Of a stretch of DNA of 37,435 nt, positions 24,492-32,234 are shown piece after piece (the stretch's first letter is position 1; the number at the start of each line of letters is the position of its first letter). The stretch covers positions 1 to 37,435 of the forward strand of contig JAGQOH010000032.1 in the NCBI GenBank assembly GCA_020427635.1, in the 5' to 3' direction. The translations under genes were made by a program, and so were the position numbers. The notes under the pieces are model-generated. The model was not told where the DNA came from and ran no database searches. It saw only the letters and a program-made list of their open reading frames with translations. Source of the stretch: Phycisphaerales bacterium (GTDB taxonomy: Bacteria > Planctomycetota > Phycisphaerae > Phycisphaerales > UBA1924).

Positions 24492-25085
24492 ATGAGCACA
24501 CTCACCACGCCGCGACTCAGCGTTGACTACCTCAAGGCGAAGTTTGATGGCGCGCAAGACTATGCGACGTATGTCGCCAGGGGTAACGACAAGCAGCGCG
24601 CAGCCTGGGCGGAGATCTACGAACGGGCCAGCCTGACATCAGACCAACAAGCGCTGGTCGGTGGATTCACGCGGCAGATGCATGTCCTTGCCGTGTCTGG
24701 CGTCTGGTGTGGGGATTGCGTGCAGCAGATGCCGTTCCTGCAGCGCATCGCGGAAGCAAACTCAGCAACACTTCACTTTCGGCTGGCGGATCGCGATGAA
24801 CACATGGATCTTGCACAGCAGGTGCAGATTAACCAGGGCGCGCGGGTGCCCGTGGTGCTGTTCATGGCGGAAGATTTCGAGTTGGTGAGTGTGTTTGGCG
24901 ATCGGACGCTGTCGCGCTATCGAGCGATCGCGGCGCGGCAGCTTGGGGCGTCTTGCCCGATTCCGGGCGCCCCGCTCGCGGAAGACGAGCTGCGCGCAGG
25001 GCTACAAGATTGGCTCAACGAGGTCGAACGCAATCAGTTGCTGTTGCGTTTGAGCGCCCGCTTGCGCGGCAAGCACAGCGACTAG
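24492..25085 (+). CDS. Thioredoxin-family protein with CGDC active site
   Basis: A 197-aa cytoplasmic thioredoxin-fold protein. The redox motif is VWCGDCVQQMPFL (C73, C76), followed by ADRDEHMDL and the cis-Pro region ARVPVVLFM. The N-terminal 55 residues are an added helical part and the C-terminal 60 are helical. CGDC rather than CGPC suggests a reductase of unusual potential, as in the TlpA-like or BrxC-like small families. AGGAG precedes the ATG. It lies 36 bases downstream of the AKR gene and converges on a secreted protein gene with a 6-base gap. Confidence 0.82.
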   Translation: MSTLTTPRLSVDYLKAKFDGAQDYATYVARGNDKQRAAWAEIYERASLTSDQQALVGGFTRQMHVLAVSGVWCGDCVQQMPFLQRIAEANSATLHFRLADRDEHMDLAQQVQINQGARVPVVLFMAEDFELVSVFGDRTLSRYRAIAARQLGASCPIPGAPLAEDELRAGLQDWLNEVERNQLLLRLSARLRGKHSD

Positions 25086-25091
25086 CTGGCT

Positions 25092-26216
25092 TCACTGTGT
25101 TTCGAGTGTGCGCCCAAGTAGCACGTCGCCATCGCCATTGACGATGCGAATGAGCTTGCTCATGACGGGCACACTGAGCGCCTGCTCGGAACCGCTGGGC
25201 GTTACTGCGAAGACCGCAGCGCCATCGCCATTGCCATCGATCGTCAGCGTGCCGATGACATCGGCCCCGACCATGACGTCGTAGTCGCCCTGTTCCAGTG
25301 CTTCGGCAGTGATGACCATGTCATCGACAGCGTCAGGCGATGCGCCGTGCACGGCGATGCGTGCCTCGGCGTCGGTGTCGATGCCGGTCGTTGCCATGAG
25401 CCAGTGCAATCCGTTGATGCGCTCGAGGTTGCCCCCCGCTGCTGCCCCCGTGAGGCGTCCTTCCATGACGGGCGTTGTCTCGCCTTCCTTGGTGAGCAAG
25501 TAGTCCGCTTCAGTTGGATCGAAGTTCAGAATGAAGTCGCCCTGCAACGGCTGCGTGGTGAAGAACACACTCGCTCGCCCTGAGCTGTCGGAGTCGAAGC
25601 TCGCAAGCGGCCAGCCGTTCGCGGAGAGTTCGTATGCCACCTCGCGCTCGAGCTTCTTGAATTGCAGGACCAATATCGCGTCGGTGTACTTTTTGTCTGG
25701 CTTGACTTTGTTGACGGTCTTGAAGACTGCCTTGGCTCGGGCCTTCGCCGAGCCGGCGAGCTTCGCCTTGCCCTTGGACTTCTCGAGCAATCCTTGCCCA
25801 GCAGAGACGGCATCGACCGGCCCAACGCCGATCGTGCGCAACAACACAGTGTCGCTTTGGCTAATAGTGATGAGCCGTCCGCTCGTGCCCACATTGACGT
25901 TCTCGCGCGCGAAGACGGTCTCGGCACCCGCGCCAACTTCGATCACGAACGCATGCGTGCCGATGTCAAGGTCATAATTCCCTGCGGGCAACCCCGACAA
26001 GATGACCTGGAAGTCGTGCTTGCCCTGATTGCCAACGAGTTGTGAGGTGTCGACGAACCTGCCGCGCGCAGTCGCCGGCGCATCGAGCGTGGGCACGAGT
26101 TCGCGGACGCTCTCGTAGACAGGTTGGAAGGTCTGCGCGAGGCCCCAGCGTCCCAGTGACAAAACCGCGATGAGGGCGATCGCCGCCCGCCAGATGTGCA
26201 TTGTGTGCTGCTTCAT
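25092..26216 (-). CDS. Secreted protein with internal duplication
   Basis: A 374-aa exported protein with a signal peptide cleaved near LGRWGLAQ. Two regions, about 70-130 and 300-370, share the pattern of GNYDLDIG or GDYDVMVG, then beta strands, VFA, and an ending DTVLLRT or GDVLLGRT, so the protein looks internally duplicated; a related middle part (200-245) may be a third copy. Residues about 145-177 are a Lys/Ala-rich linker (EKSKGKAKLAGSAKARAKAV). GGGAG lies 3 bases before ATG 26216. No known family recognised; a beta-rich surface protein is likely. Confidence 0.78.
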   Translation of the reverse strand: MKQHTMHIWRAAIALIAVLSLGRWGLAQTFQPVYESVRELVPTLDAPATARGRFVDTSQLVGNQGKHDFQVILSGLPAGNYDLDIGTHAFVIEVGAGAETVFARENVNVGTSGRLITISQSDTVLLRTIGVGPVDAVSAGQGLLEKSKGKAKLAGSAKARAKAVFKTVNKVKPDKKYTDAILVLQFKKLEREVAYELSANGWPLASFDSDSSGRASVFFTTQPLQGDFILNFDPTEADYLLTKEGETTPVMEGRLTGAAAGGNLERINGLHWLMATTGIDTDAEARIAVHGASPDAVDDMVITAEALEQGDYDVMVGADVIGTLTIDGNGDGAAVFAVTPSGSEQALSVPVMSKLIRIVNGDGDVLLGRTLETQ

Positions 26217-26298
26217 GCTTCTCCCACCATAGCCCCTCTTCCTGTACGGGCCAACAAGAGCGCCGGTTTCGCGGCGGCGTGATCTGCTGGACCTCAGC

Positions 26299-26311
26299 TA
26301 CTATGTGCCCC
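26299..26311 (+). promoter_or_regulatory. Candidate leaderless -10 for the methyltransferase
   Basis: TACTAT (26299-26304) ends 7 bases before ATG 26312 and no Shine-Dalgarno is present. Confidence 0.4.
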
Positions 26312-27136
26312 ATGAGCAACACGACAATCGACCGCGAATACGTCCTCGGGACCGATGAGCAGGAGCACGCGCGGCTGAGTTTGCAGCATGCGCTGTGGGC
26401 GGACGCGGCGATCGGGCAGTGGGCGCGGGCGGGGTTTGGCCCGGGCGACACAGTGATCGACGTCGGCTGCGGGCCGGGGTTTGGCTCGCGTGATCTGGCT
26501 CGGCTGCTCGGACCGAGCGGCAAGGTCATCGCGGTCGACGAGTCGCAACGATTCCTGGATTACATCGATGCGACGCCGACGGAGCCGGGGTGTGCGCCGA
26601 TCGAGACAAGCAATCAAGATGTGCAACGGTTGAACCTGCCTGGCGATGGCGCCGATGGAGCGTACTGCCGGTGGGTGCTGCATTTCACGCCCGATCCGCA
26701 GGCGGTGATTCGGAGTGTGCATCGCGCGCTCAAGCCGGGGGGGGTGTTTGCGATTCAGGATTATTGCCGCTGGCAAAGCATCTTCTGGGCGCCAAACAAG
26801 GGCGGCGTGGAAACATTGCGCAAATGCATCCTGGCGTCTTATGCATCGCACAAGGCAAACAGTGATGTTGGGCAGATGCTGCCGACGTGGATGGAGGAAG
26901 TTGGCTTTGATGTCGTGGAGATTCGTCCGTTGCAGCGGATTGCGCGGCCGGGCGATGCGCTGTGGCAATGGCCGACAACGTATTTCGATAGCTTCCTGCC
27001 GCGATTGGTGAAGACGGGGTTCATGACGCAGGATGAGTTTGAGACTGTGATGACCGAGTGGCGCGAATTGGGCGAGCAGCCCGGTGCGTTTTTCTTTTCG
27101 CCGCCGCAGGTCGAGGTGATTGGCGTAAGGCGATAG
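26312..27136 (+). CDS. Class I SAM-dependent methyltransferase
   Basis: A 274-aa methyltransferase. Motif I is VIDVGCGPGFGSRDLA (48-63), an acidic residue follows in VIAVDESQRFLDY (ribose binding), and a motif-IV-like YCRWVLHFTPDPQAVIRSV leads to RALKPGGVFAIQDY. The arrangement is that of the UbiE/type 11 group, acting on small molecules or lipids. ATG 26312 is chosen; an ATG three codons upstream overlaps the -10-like TACTAT. It is divergent from the secreted protein gene. The substrate cannot be told. Confidence 0.86.
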   Translation: MSNTTIDREYVLGTDEQEHARLSLQHALWADAAIGQWARAGFGPGDTVIDVGCGPGFGSRDLARLLGPSGKVIAVDESQRFLDYIDATPTEPGCAPIETSNQDVQRLNLPGDGADGAYCRWVLHFTPDPQAVIRSVHRALKPGGVFAIQDYCRWQSIFWAPNKGGVETLRKCILASYASHKANSDVGQMLPTWMEEVGFDVVEIRPLQRIARPGDALWQWPTTYFDSFLPRLVKTGFMTQDEFETVMTEWRELGEQPGAFFFSPPQVEVIGVRR

Positions 27137-27157
27137 GTCCGGGATCTTAGATTGGGC

Positions 27158-27185
27158 TTGATTGAGGCCACCCGCGCGGTAGACT
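27158..27185 (+). promoter_or_regulatory. Promoter of the dockerin-bearing protein gene
   Basis: TTGATT (27158-27163), a 16-base spacer and TAGACT (27180-27185). The start site would lie about 20 bases before the ATG, leaving room for the GGGAGG ribosome-binding site. Confidence 0.5.
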
Positions 27186-27211
27186 GGCCCCCCGATGGGA
27201 GGGCTTTCGCC

Positions 27212-28651
27212 ATGACCCTGACCTCGCGGATGCTGGCGTGCTTATGTGGCTCGGCGATCGCAGCTTCGGCTGCAATGGCCCAGGTCCAACCTGCAACAAC
27301 CTTTCTCGATGACGCCCCGATCGTGAAGCCGAAGCGTGAAGCACCGCTCACGCCGCGCGTCGGCACGCCGTCGGCGGGCGAAGTGTGTCTCGACGCCACG
27401 CCGATCGCCTGCAACACGAGCTTCAACTACGACAACGCGCTGACCACCGGCGGCTGGGACGAGATCGATCTCAACGATTCCAGTCAGAACTTCTGCATCG
27501 GCACGCGGTTTGGCGCAGGTCCCGAGCGCAACACCTACTGGTTCAGCTTCATTGCTTCAGACACAACCGCGCAGGTCCACACCTGTGACAGTGTCGCAAC
27601 CGACTCCTCTATGCAGGTCTACTCCGGCGCCTGCGGCAGCCTCGTCGAAGTCGGCTGCGCAGAAGACAACTGCGGCAACTCAACGTTCAACGGCTACATC
27701 TATCTCGAAGGATTGACCATCGGCGCGACCTACTTCATCCAGGTCGGCAGTTACAACGCAGCGGCGGCAGGCCCGTACACGCTCACGATCGTTTGTCCTG
27801 CCGAGGATTGCGCGGACATTCCCACGGGCCCCTATGTCGTCTTCGACAATGATGGTCCAGCGGCAGACATCGACTTCGTGCAGAATGGCAACCCCCTGGA
27901 CACACCCTCAGTACCCCCGGGCAACAACAATAACTATGGATGTGTCTGGCCTGATGTTGGTGTAGGACCAGGTGGTACGGAGTACGACTCAGATCGAGTC
28001 CAACTGATGGGGCCGATCACAGAGGCCACAATATACGGCACGACATTCATGAGCTTGCGCTCTGATGCACCAGACGAGTTCTTTCGCGACTACGACTGCT
28101 ACGGGTTCTACGCGCCAGTTGATGCAAGCGACGGCCCAAGCGCCACGCTGCGGTATGACCTCAGAGCAAACACACAGAAGGCGTTCTTTATATTACGGAC
28201 AGTTCCATGTGTCGGCATTGATTTCACGTGCATTCGGGTTTTGATTTGCGACGATATCTACTACGCCGCCATTAGCTACTACCCCTATCGCACGAACGAT
28301 GGAGGTGTCGAGGATTGCAACGTGCATAACATCAACAATTCAGTCGTTCTCGACGATGGCGAGGACTACATGCTCTACATCCGCCCAGACCGCGACTTCG
28401 ACGGTGCGATGCTGCCCTCACAGAACTCCGTCGCGCACGAGTATGTCGTCCACCTCAACTTTGGCTGCAACAACTGCCCCGATGTCGACCACAGTGGCAC
28501 AGTCGACCTTGCCGACCTGAACCTCGTGCTCTTCGCCTTTGGCAATAGCGTCTCGCCCGGCCTCGATGGCGATGCCGACTGCGATGGCGATGTCGACCTC
28601 GCCGACTTGAATGCGGTCCTCTTCGCCTTCGGCACAACGCCGGGGTGCTAG
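27212..28651 (+). CDS. Secreted protein with C-terminal dockerin-like module
   Basis: A 479-aa exported protein with signal peptide 1 to about 23 (ASAAMA/Q). Residues about 58-195 contain a beta-sandwich of the pre-peptidase/PPC-like kind (NTYWFSFIASDTTAQVHTC, GATYFIQVGSYNAAAAGPYT). A Cys-rich middle domain (about 200-415) has no known family. Residues 422-479 are two calcium-binding dockerin repeats (DVDHSGTVDLADLNLVLFAFG and DADCDGDVDLADLNAVLFAFG), bounded by CPDVD and the terminal GC. GGGAGG precedes ATG 27212. Bases about 27900-28330 are visibly richer in A/T and rarer codons than the rest. It is probably surface-associated; function unknown. Confidence 0.85.
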   Translation: MTLTSRMLACLCGSAIAASAAMAQVQPATTFLDDAPIVKPKREAPLTPRVGTPSAGEVCLDATPIACNTSFNYDNALTTGGWDEIDLNDSSQNFCIGTRFGAGPERNTYWFSFIASDTTAQVHTCDSVATDSSMQVYSGACGSLVEVGCAEDNCGNSTFNGYIYLEGLTIGATYFIQVGSYNAAAAGPYTLTIVCPAEDCADIPTGPYVVFDNDGPAADIDFVQNGNPLDTPSVPPGNNNNYGCVWPDVGVGPGGTEYDSDRVQLMGPITEATIYGTTFMSLRSDAPDEFFRDYDCYGFYAPVDASDGPSATLRYDLRANTQKAFFILRTVPCVGIDFTCIRVLICDDIYYAAISYYPYRTNDGGVEDCNVHNINNSVVLDDGEDYMLYIRPDRDFDGAMLPSQNSVAHEYVVHLNFGCNNCPDVDHSGTVDLADLNLVLFAFGNSVSPGLDGDADCDGDVDLADLNAVLFAFGTTPGC

Positions 28652-28656
28652 GGCAG

Positions 28657-28709
28657 CCCCTCACCCGGCTCGCTGCACTCGCCAACCTCTCCCCGCAGGC
28701 GGGGCGAGG
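28657..28709. repeat. REP-like hairpin element
   Basis: CCCCTCACCCGGCTCGCTGC and what follows resemble a palindromic intergenic repeat I know from planctomycete and other high-GC genomes. CCTCTCCCCGC (28686-28696) pairs with GCGGGGCGAGG (28699-28709) with one mismatch. It may also end the upstream transcript. Confidence 0.5.
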
Positions 28710-28720
28710 GAGCGATGTCG

Positions 28721-28732
28721 TACCATGTCTTT
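28721..28732 (+). promoter_or_regulatory. Candidate leaderless -10 for icd
   Basis: TACCAT (28721-28726) ends 6 bases before ATG 28733 and no Shine-Dalgarno is present, favouring that ATG over the one at 28715. Confidence 0.4.
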
Positions 28733-30226
28733 ATGACCACAGCAGCACCAAGACAGGCATCGGGCGGGGCGTCGGCCCCCGGGGCAAGGCACGCCGTCAC
28801 GCTCATCGCGGGCGACGGGATCGGGCCCGAGGTGGCCCAGGCGACGAAGGCGATTCTGGAGGCCGCGGGAGCGCGGATCGACTGGGAAGACGCAGTCGCG
28901 GGCAAAGAGGCGTTCGACAAGGGCATTGGCAATGGCGTGGCGCCCGAGACCTTGGAGTCTTTGGCGCGGACGCGGGTGGCTCTCAAGGGGCCGCTGGAGA
29001 CGCCGGTGGGCCATGGCGGCAAGAGCGCGAACGTCACGCTCCGCAAGCTCTTTGAGATGTACGGCAACATTCGCCCCTGCAAGGAACTGCCCAATGTGCA
29101 GGGGCCCTTTGCGGGGCGGGGCATCGACCTGATCGTGGTGCGGGAGAACGTCGAGGATGTGTATGCGGGCATCGAGCACATGCAGACGCCGGGCGTGGCG
29201 CAGTGCCTGAAACTGATCTCGCAGAAAGGTTGCGAGAAGATCGTTCGCCTGACGTATGAGCTTGCGCGGGCCCAGGGCCGCAAGATGGTGCATACGGCAA
29301 CCAAGGCGAACATCATGAAGATGACCGAAGGGTACCTTAAGCGCGTCGCCGAGCAGGTGTCGCAGGAATACCCGGACATCAAGAGCGAGCACATCATCAT
29401 CGACAACTGCTGCCACAAGCTGGTGATGAGCCCGGAGAAGTTCGACGTCATCGTGTCGACGAACATGAATGGCGACATCGTGAGCGACCTGACCAGCGGC
29501 CTGGTCGGCGGGCTTGGCCTGGCGCCCTCGATGAACATCGGCGATGACGCGATCATGTTCGAAGCGGTGCACGGCACGGCGCCGGACATCGCCGGTCAGG
29601 ACAAGGCGAACCCGACCGCCCTGCTGCTCGCGGCGGTGATGATGCTGCGCCACTTCGGCATGTTCGACACTGCCATGGCAATCGAGCATGCGTTGTGGGT
29701 GACACTCGAAGGCGGGACGTTTACTGGGGACATCGCGCTGGGCCGTCCGGCAGTGGGCACGAAGAAGTTCACCGAGACGATCATGAGCAATCTTGGCAAG
29801 ACAAGCGCGGGGTTAGGAACGCGGGAATACAAGCCGATCAAGATGCCGCAGGTGGCGAAGGCGCCGGATCTGGTGAAGGCTGCGCAGCGCCAGGACGTGG
29901 GCGTCGATGTGTTCATCGAGTCGGGGCTGCTGCCCGATGCCTTTGGCAAGGCGGTCGAGAAAGCGACCTGGGGCTGTGCACTCAAGCTCAAGAACGTCTC
30001 CAACCGGGGCGTGCAGGTGTGGCCAACTGCGGCGTCGGCGTTTGATGGGGTGGACCACTATGGCTGCCGGTTCTTCCCGGCAGAACCCAAGGCCAAGGTC
30101 ACGGACAAGCAGGTGACCGACTTGCTCACCAAGCTGACAACCGCCGGGCTGCGATGGATGCACATTGAGAAACTGATCGAAATCGATGGGAAGCCCGGCT
30201 TTGCAAAGTCGCAGGGCGAGAGCTGA
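28733..30226 (+). CDS. icd: Isocitrate dehydrogenase, Thermus-like long form
   Basis: It oxidises isocitrate to 2-oxoglutarate in the TCA cycle; 497 aa. The catalytic core has IAGDGIGPEV, GGKSANVTLRKLFEMYGNIRPC (isocitrate binding Ser and Arg residues), VRENVEDVYAG, MNGDIVSDL and VHGTAPDIAGQDKANPTA. Asp285-Ile286 occupy the places of E. coli Lys344-Tyr345, which bind the 2'-phosphate of NADP, so NAD preference is likely. A C-terminal extension of about 150 residues matches the long Thermus/Rickettsia type. Because of the -10-like TACCAT, ATG 28733 is chosen; ATG 28715 is an alternative. An S9 peptidase gene follows after 71 bases. Confidence 0.92.
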   Translation: MTTAAPRQASGGASAPGARHAVTLIAGDGIGPEVAQATKAILEAAGARIDWEDAVAGKEAFDKGIGNGVAPETLESLARTRVALKGPLETPVGHGGKSANVTLRKLFEMYGNIRPCKELPNVQGPFAGRGIDLIVVRENVEDVYAGIEHMQTPGVAQCLKLISQKGCEKIVRLTYELARAQGRKMVHTATKANIMKMTEGYLKRVAEQVSQEYPDIKSEHIIIDNCCHKLVMSPEKFDVIVSTNMNGDIVSDLTSGLVGGLGLAPSMNIGDDAIMFEAVHGTAPDIAGQDKANPTALLLAAVMMLRHFGMFDTAMAIEHALWVTLEGGTFTGDIALGRPAVGTKKFTETIMSNLGKTSAGLGTREYKPIKMPQVAKAPDLVKAAQRQDVGVDVFIESGLLPDAFGKAVEKATWGCALKLKNVSNRGVQVWPTAASAFDGVDHYGCRFFPAEPKAKVTDKQVTDLLTKLTTAGLRWMHIEKLIEIDGKPGFAKSQGES

Positions 30227-30297
30227 ACCTGCGGAACGTGTTGCACACCTGACCGGTATCCCCCTGAACACACCAACGGAACACCAAGGAGGACACA

Positions 30298-32202
30298 ATG
30301 AACATGATGCTGAGCACAGTGGCGGGGATCGCCCTGGCCGCTTCGACGAGCGGGCTCGCGCTTGCCGAACAAGAAGGCGCCCCGAAGTATGACGCAAGGA
30401 CATTCTTCGAGACCACTTCGTTTGGCGGCGGATCATTCAACCACAACGCCACCAAGTTGCTGATCCACAGCGACGAAACGGGTGTGTTCAACTGCTATGA
30501 GGTGGATCTCAAGACGGGTGAGCGCACTGCCGTCACCCACTCGCAGGACACGCCCAACATGGCGGTGACCTATTTCCCCAAGGATGACCGATTCATCTAC
30601 ACAGCGGACGGTGGCGGCGATGAGCTGAACCACTTGTATGTCCGGGAGATGGATGGCTCGGTCAAGGACATCACGCCGGGCCAGAACTTGAAGGCCGCGT
30701 TTTTTGGGTGGGGTCAAGATGACAATACGTTCTGGGTGATGAGCAACGAGCGCAACCCGCAATCGTTTGACATTTACCAGTACGACGCGACGACCTATGA
30801 GCGCACGCTCGTCTTTGAGAACGAAGGCGGCTACTCGCCCGCTGACATTTCGCGGGACGGGCGCTGGCTTGCGCTGGGCAAGGTGCGCAACAACGCCGAC
30901 GACGACATCTATCTGTTCGATACGACGAATGCAAAGGCGGGCCCGGCACTCGTGACGCGACACTCAGGCAACGTGTCGCACCAGGTCGAGACCTTCGATC
31001 CGACCAGCACCGTGCTGTACTACTCCAGCAACGAGGGCAGTGAGTTCCAGCGCACCTGGACCTATGACCTCAAGAGCGGCAAGAAGGACATCGCGATCGA
31101 AGCACCGTGGGACGTGATGTACGTCGGGTTCAGCTGGGACGGGCGTTACCGCGTGCAAGGCATCAACGCCGATGCACGGACGGAAGTGACCATCTGGAGC
31201 ACGTCAACGAACAGCAAGGTCGATCTGCCGGCGCTGCCTGCGGGCGACATTGTGGGTGTTCGCTTCTCGCGCGATGGCTCCAAGATGGCGTTCTATCACA
31301 ATGGTGATCGCGCGCCTTCGAACCTGTATGTCATGGACATGGCGACCAAGAAGTATCGTCGCCTGACCGATGCGCTGAATCCGTCGATCGATCCGAAGTA
31401 CCTGGTCGATGCGGACGTGATCCGCTTCAAGAGCTTCGACGGCATGGAGATCCCCTGCACGCTTTACAAGCCCGTCGGCGCGTCGCCTACCAACCCGGCC
31501 CCGGCGCTCGTATGGGTGCACGGCGGGCCGGGCGGGCAGACGCGTCTCGGCTACAGCGCGAACATTCAGTTCCTTGTGAACCATGGCTACGCGGTGCTCG
31601 GCATCAACAACCGTGGTTCGTCGGGCTATGGCAAGACGTTCAATCACGCGGACGACCTGCGCCACGGTGAAGACGATCTCATGGACTGCGTGTACGGACG
31701 CAAGTATCTCGAATCGCTCGGCTGGGTCGACAAGAACGCCATCGGCATTATGGGCGGCAGCTACGGCGGCTTCATGGTCGCCGCGGCGCTCACCTTCCAG
31801 CCGGAAGTGTTCGATTGCGGCGTCGACATCTTTGGCGTCACCAACTGGGTGCGCACGCTCGAAGAAATTCCGCCGTGGTGGGAAGATTTCCGCGAAGCGC
31901 TGTACGCGGAGCTTGGCGATCCGAACGATCCCGAGCAGCTCGAGCGGCTGAATCGCATCAGCCCGCTGTTCCACGCTGAGAACATCGTGCGCCCGCTCAT
32001 GGTCATCCAGGGCAAGAACGACCCGCGTGTGAAGCAGGTCGAGAGCGATGAACTTGTGGCGGCGGCGAAGCAGAACGGCACGCCTGTCGAGTATGTCGTG
32101 TTCCCCGACGAGGGCCACGGCTTCCGCAGCAAGGAAAACCGCATCACCTTCGCGGAGCAGAGCCTGAAGTTCCTGGATAGGTATTTGAAGAAGGCGAACT
32201 AA
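30298..32202 (+). CDS. Exported S9-family prolyl oligopeptidase-like peptidase
   Basis: A 634-aa serine peptidase. The signal peptide MNMMLSTVAGIALAASTSGLALA sends it across the membrane. Residues about 40-370 form a beta-propeller, and the C-terminal alpha/beta-hydrolase carries VWVHGGPGGQ, the nucleophile S488 in MGGSYGGF, D575 in GKNDPRV and H607 in DEGHGF. The order and motifs fit the acylaminoacyl-peptidase/DPP-like S9 subfamily acting on short peptides. AAGGAGG precedes the ATG at good distance. Likely role: peptide scavenging in the periplasm. Confidence 0.93.
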   Translation: MNMMLSTVAGIALAASTSGLALAEQEGAPKYDARTFFETTSFGGGSFNHNATKLLIHSDETGVFNCYEVDLKTGERTAVTHSQDTPNMAVTYFPKDDRFIYTADGGGDELNHLYVREMDGSVKDITPGQNLKAAFFGWGQDDNTFWVMSNERNPQSFDIYQYDATTYERTLVFENEGGYSPADISRDGRWLALGKVRNNADDDIYLFDTTNAKAGPALVTRHSGNVSHQVETFDPTSTVLYYSSNEGSEFQRTWTYDLKSGKKDIAIEAPWDVMYVGFSWDGRYRVQGINADARTEVTIWSTSTNSKVDLPALPAGDIVGVRFSRDGSKMAFYHNGDRAPSNLYVMDMATKKYRRLTDALNPSIDPKYLVDADVIRFKSFDGMEIPCTLYKPVGASPTNPAPALVWVHGGPGGQTRLGYSANIQFLVNHGYAVLGINNRGSSGYGKTFNHADDLRHGEDDLMDCVYGRKYLESLGWVDKNAIGIMGGSYGGFMVAAALTFQPEVFDCGVDIFGVTNWVRTLEEIPPWWEDFREALYAELGDPNDPEQLERLNRISPLFHAENIVRPLMVIQGKNDPRVKQVESDELVAAAKQNGTPVEYVVFPDEGHGFRSKENRITFAEQSLKFLDRYLKKAN

Positions 32203-32219
32203 GTCGCCCGGCGGCGGGG

Positions 32220-32234
32220 TAGACTTGCGTCATC
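32220..32234 (+). promoter_or_regulatory. Candidate short-leader -10 for the zinc-ribbon protein gene
   Basis: TAGACT (32220-32225) ends 9 bases before ATG 32235, without a Shine-Dalgarno. Confidence 0.35.
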
